From Bacillus sp. ISL-7 (GTDB taxonomy: Bacteria > Bacillota > Bacilli > Bacillales_B > DSM-18226): 6,042 nucleotides of DNA. Location of the stretch: assembly GCF_018613065.1 (NCBI RefSeq), contig NZ_JAGGQW010000107.1, positions 1-6,042 of the forward strand. The letters are read 5' to 3'. Under the pieces are notes generated by a model, which saw only the letters and a program-made list of their open reading frames with translations, did not search any database and was not told the origin of the DNA. Shown here piece after piece: positions 5,481 to 6,042 of this stretch; within the stretch, counting starts at the first letter, position 1; every line of letters begins with the position of its first letter. The translations under genes and the position numbers were made by a program.

Positions 5481-5530
5481 ACTAACAGGGGTATGAGTTG
5501 AACAAGGGGTTGCTACGGAGTAACCAACTT
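5481..5530. other. Hairpin-bearing spacer between the two small soluble-protein genes
   Basis: GGTTGC (5508-5513) pairs with GTAACC (5520-5525), with one G-T wobble, around the loop TACGGA. AGTT (5496-5499) and AACT (5526-5529) can extend it with an internal loop. Before it, ACTAAC-AGGGGTAT-GAGT resembles the CTAAA-GGGGCAG-TTTAG motif loosely. There is no T tract, so it is not a normal terminator. It may be another degenerate intergenic repeat, or a structure that attenuates read-through between the genes. Confidence 0.35.
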
Positions 5531-5550
5531 CTGAAATGAGGTGAAATTAA

Positions 5551-5862
5551 ATGGGATTGGATATATATTATTATGATAATAAGAAGGAAGAACATTTTCT
5601 TGGAGAAATAAGCGAAGGGTTACATAAACAAATATTTTATGGAAATATACATCCAGGACAATGGGGTATTCTCAGTAAAATAAGAGAATATTATGGTGCT
5701 CGTTCTGTAGCTAGGTTAAATAGACTCCAAATTGATGAATTCGTAAAAAAACTTCTATCCATTAAGGACTTACTACCAGATAAATATAAAAATGAAATTG
5801 ATGAGTTAGTTTTAATTTTAAGGAATGAGGAATTCGACAACATTACCATTGTCGGAGATTAA
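5551..5862 (+). CDS. Small soluble hypothetical protein, 103 aa, possible immunity protein
   Basis: A strong ribosome binding site, GAGGTGA at 5538-5544, ends 6 nt before the ATG. The 103-residue product opens MGLDIYYYDNKKEEHFLGEI and continues with LHKQIFYG and IHPGQWGILSKIREYYG (about 33-49). It then appears mostly helical (VARLNRLQIDEFVKKLLSIKDLL, about 53-75) and ends with an acidic tail. There is no signal peptide and no membrane helix. I do not recognise the family. Size, acidity and position next to another such gene downstream of a WapA-like protein are what one sees with immunity or orphan-immunity genes of polymorphic toxins; this is an inference from context only. It may be co-transcribed with the 153-aa gene 70 nt upstream. 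Confidence 0.8.
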   Translation: MGLDIYYYDNKKEEHFLGEISEGLHKQIFYGNIHPGQWGILSKIREYYGARSVARLNRLQIDEFVKKLLSIKDLLPDKYKNEIDELVLILRNEEFDNITIVGD

Positions 5863-6042
5863 AAAGATTGATGTTATTTTTAACAGAAGGGTTTTATTTT
5901 GAAAGAAAGATTGTGAATAAATGTACTTACACTACTATGAAAATAAACTTCTGTAACTTCGGCAAAATGGCAATACTTAATAAGACGCAGCTCCTTCAAT
6001 TTTTTTTAAAAGAGAGCGCTTGATCCAAGGCTATTTCACTGA
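5863..6042. other. Right-end intergenic sequence
   Basis: No gene is visible. TTAAAAA (5859-5865) and TTTTTAA (5877-5883) form an AT-only inverted repeat after the 103-aa gene, too weak to call a terminator with confidence. Repeat copy D follows. The last 70 nt (ATTTTTTTTAAAAGAGAGCGC and beyond) look like intergenic repeat material that may continue past the window. Confidence 0.4.
5909..5935 (+). repeat. Dispersed 27-bp repeat, copy D
   Basis: It begins GATTGTGAATAAATGTACTT and matches copy B at 22 of 27 positions and copy C at 20 of 27. The attached GGGCAG hairpin is absent here; the sequence diverges after TTAC. It lies 46 nt after the stop of the 103-aa gene, so copies C and D bracket the two small soluble-protein genes. 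Confidence 0.55.

Noticed and set aside
5940..6042. Possible minus-strand coding tail at the right end
   Set aside because: A short open frame exists on the minus strand, but it has no recognisable sequence, crosses repeat copy D and cannot be judged without the flanking DNA.

Overview
The window looks like an accessory region from a low-GC Gram-positive bacterium of the Bacillaceae (Bacillus or a close relative). The evidence is the AT-rich sequence, the strong AGGAGG-type ribosome binding sites, a TTG start, a secreted wall-type protein built from DNRLRE, fibronectin III and bacterial Ig domains, and intergenic repeats of a style I associate with Bacillus genomes (from memory). All supported genes are on the + strand. 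I saw no tRNA, rRNA, CRISPR array or intact mobile element.

Left part (1-720): two very small membrane-protein genes lie 10 nt apart (153-281 with a TTG start, and 292-474). They are followed by a start-less coding remnant of a third small membrane protein (499-633). Copies of two short dispersed repeat motifs sit on either side. Next (about 720-1070) is the C-terminal third of a serine recombinase (resolvase/invertase type) whose catalytic N-terminus is missing. Its stop codon is inside a terminator hairpin, and a structured intergenic element follows. A doubtful 79-aa ORF without a ribosome binding site occupies 1071-1310.

Centre (1363-4638): one large gene dominates. It encodes a 1091-aa exported protein: signal peptide, DNRLRE domain, two fibronectin III domains (the first with the WPT-containing insertion I associate with WapA-like proteins), an NBR1/CARDB-like beta domain, an Ig-like domain, and five tandem Ig repeats. 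The last four repeats have an exact 81-residue period. The N-terminal half resembles that of WapA/RHS-type contact-dependent toxins, but there are no RHS/YD repeats, no toxin tip and no LPXTG anchor.

Right part (4639-6042): 380 nt of intergenic sequence holds two terminator-type hairpins, one oriented for the minus strand, and more repeat copies. It is followed by two small soluble-protein genes (153 and 103 aa) of the kind found as immunity or orphan-immunity genes beside polymorphic toxins, then a further repeat copy.

How the genes may work together is inference. The layout fits a WapA-like surface-protein locus whose flanks collect small immunity-like genes and recombination debris, with short dispersed repeats at the cassette borders. 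The sequence alone does not prove that the small genes are immunity genes or that the repeats mediate exchange.
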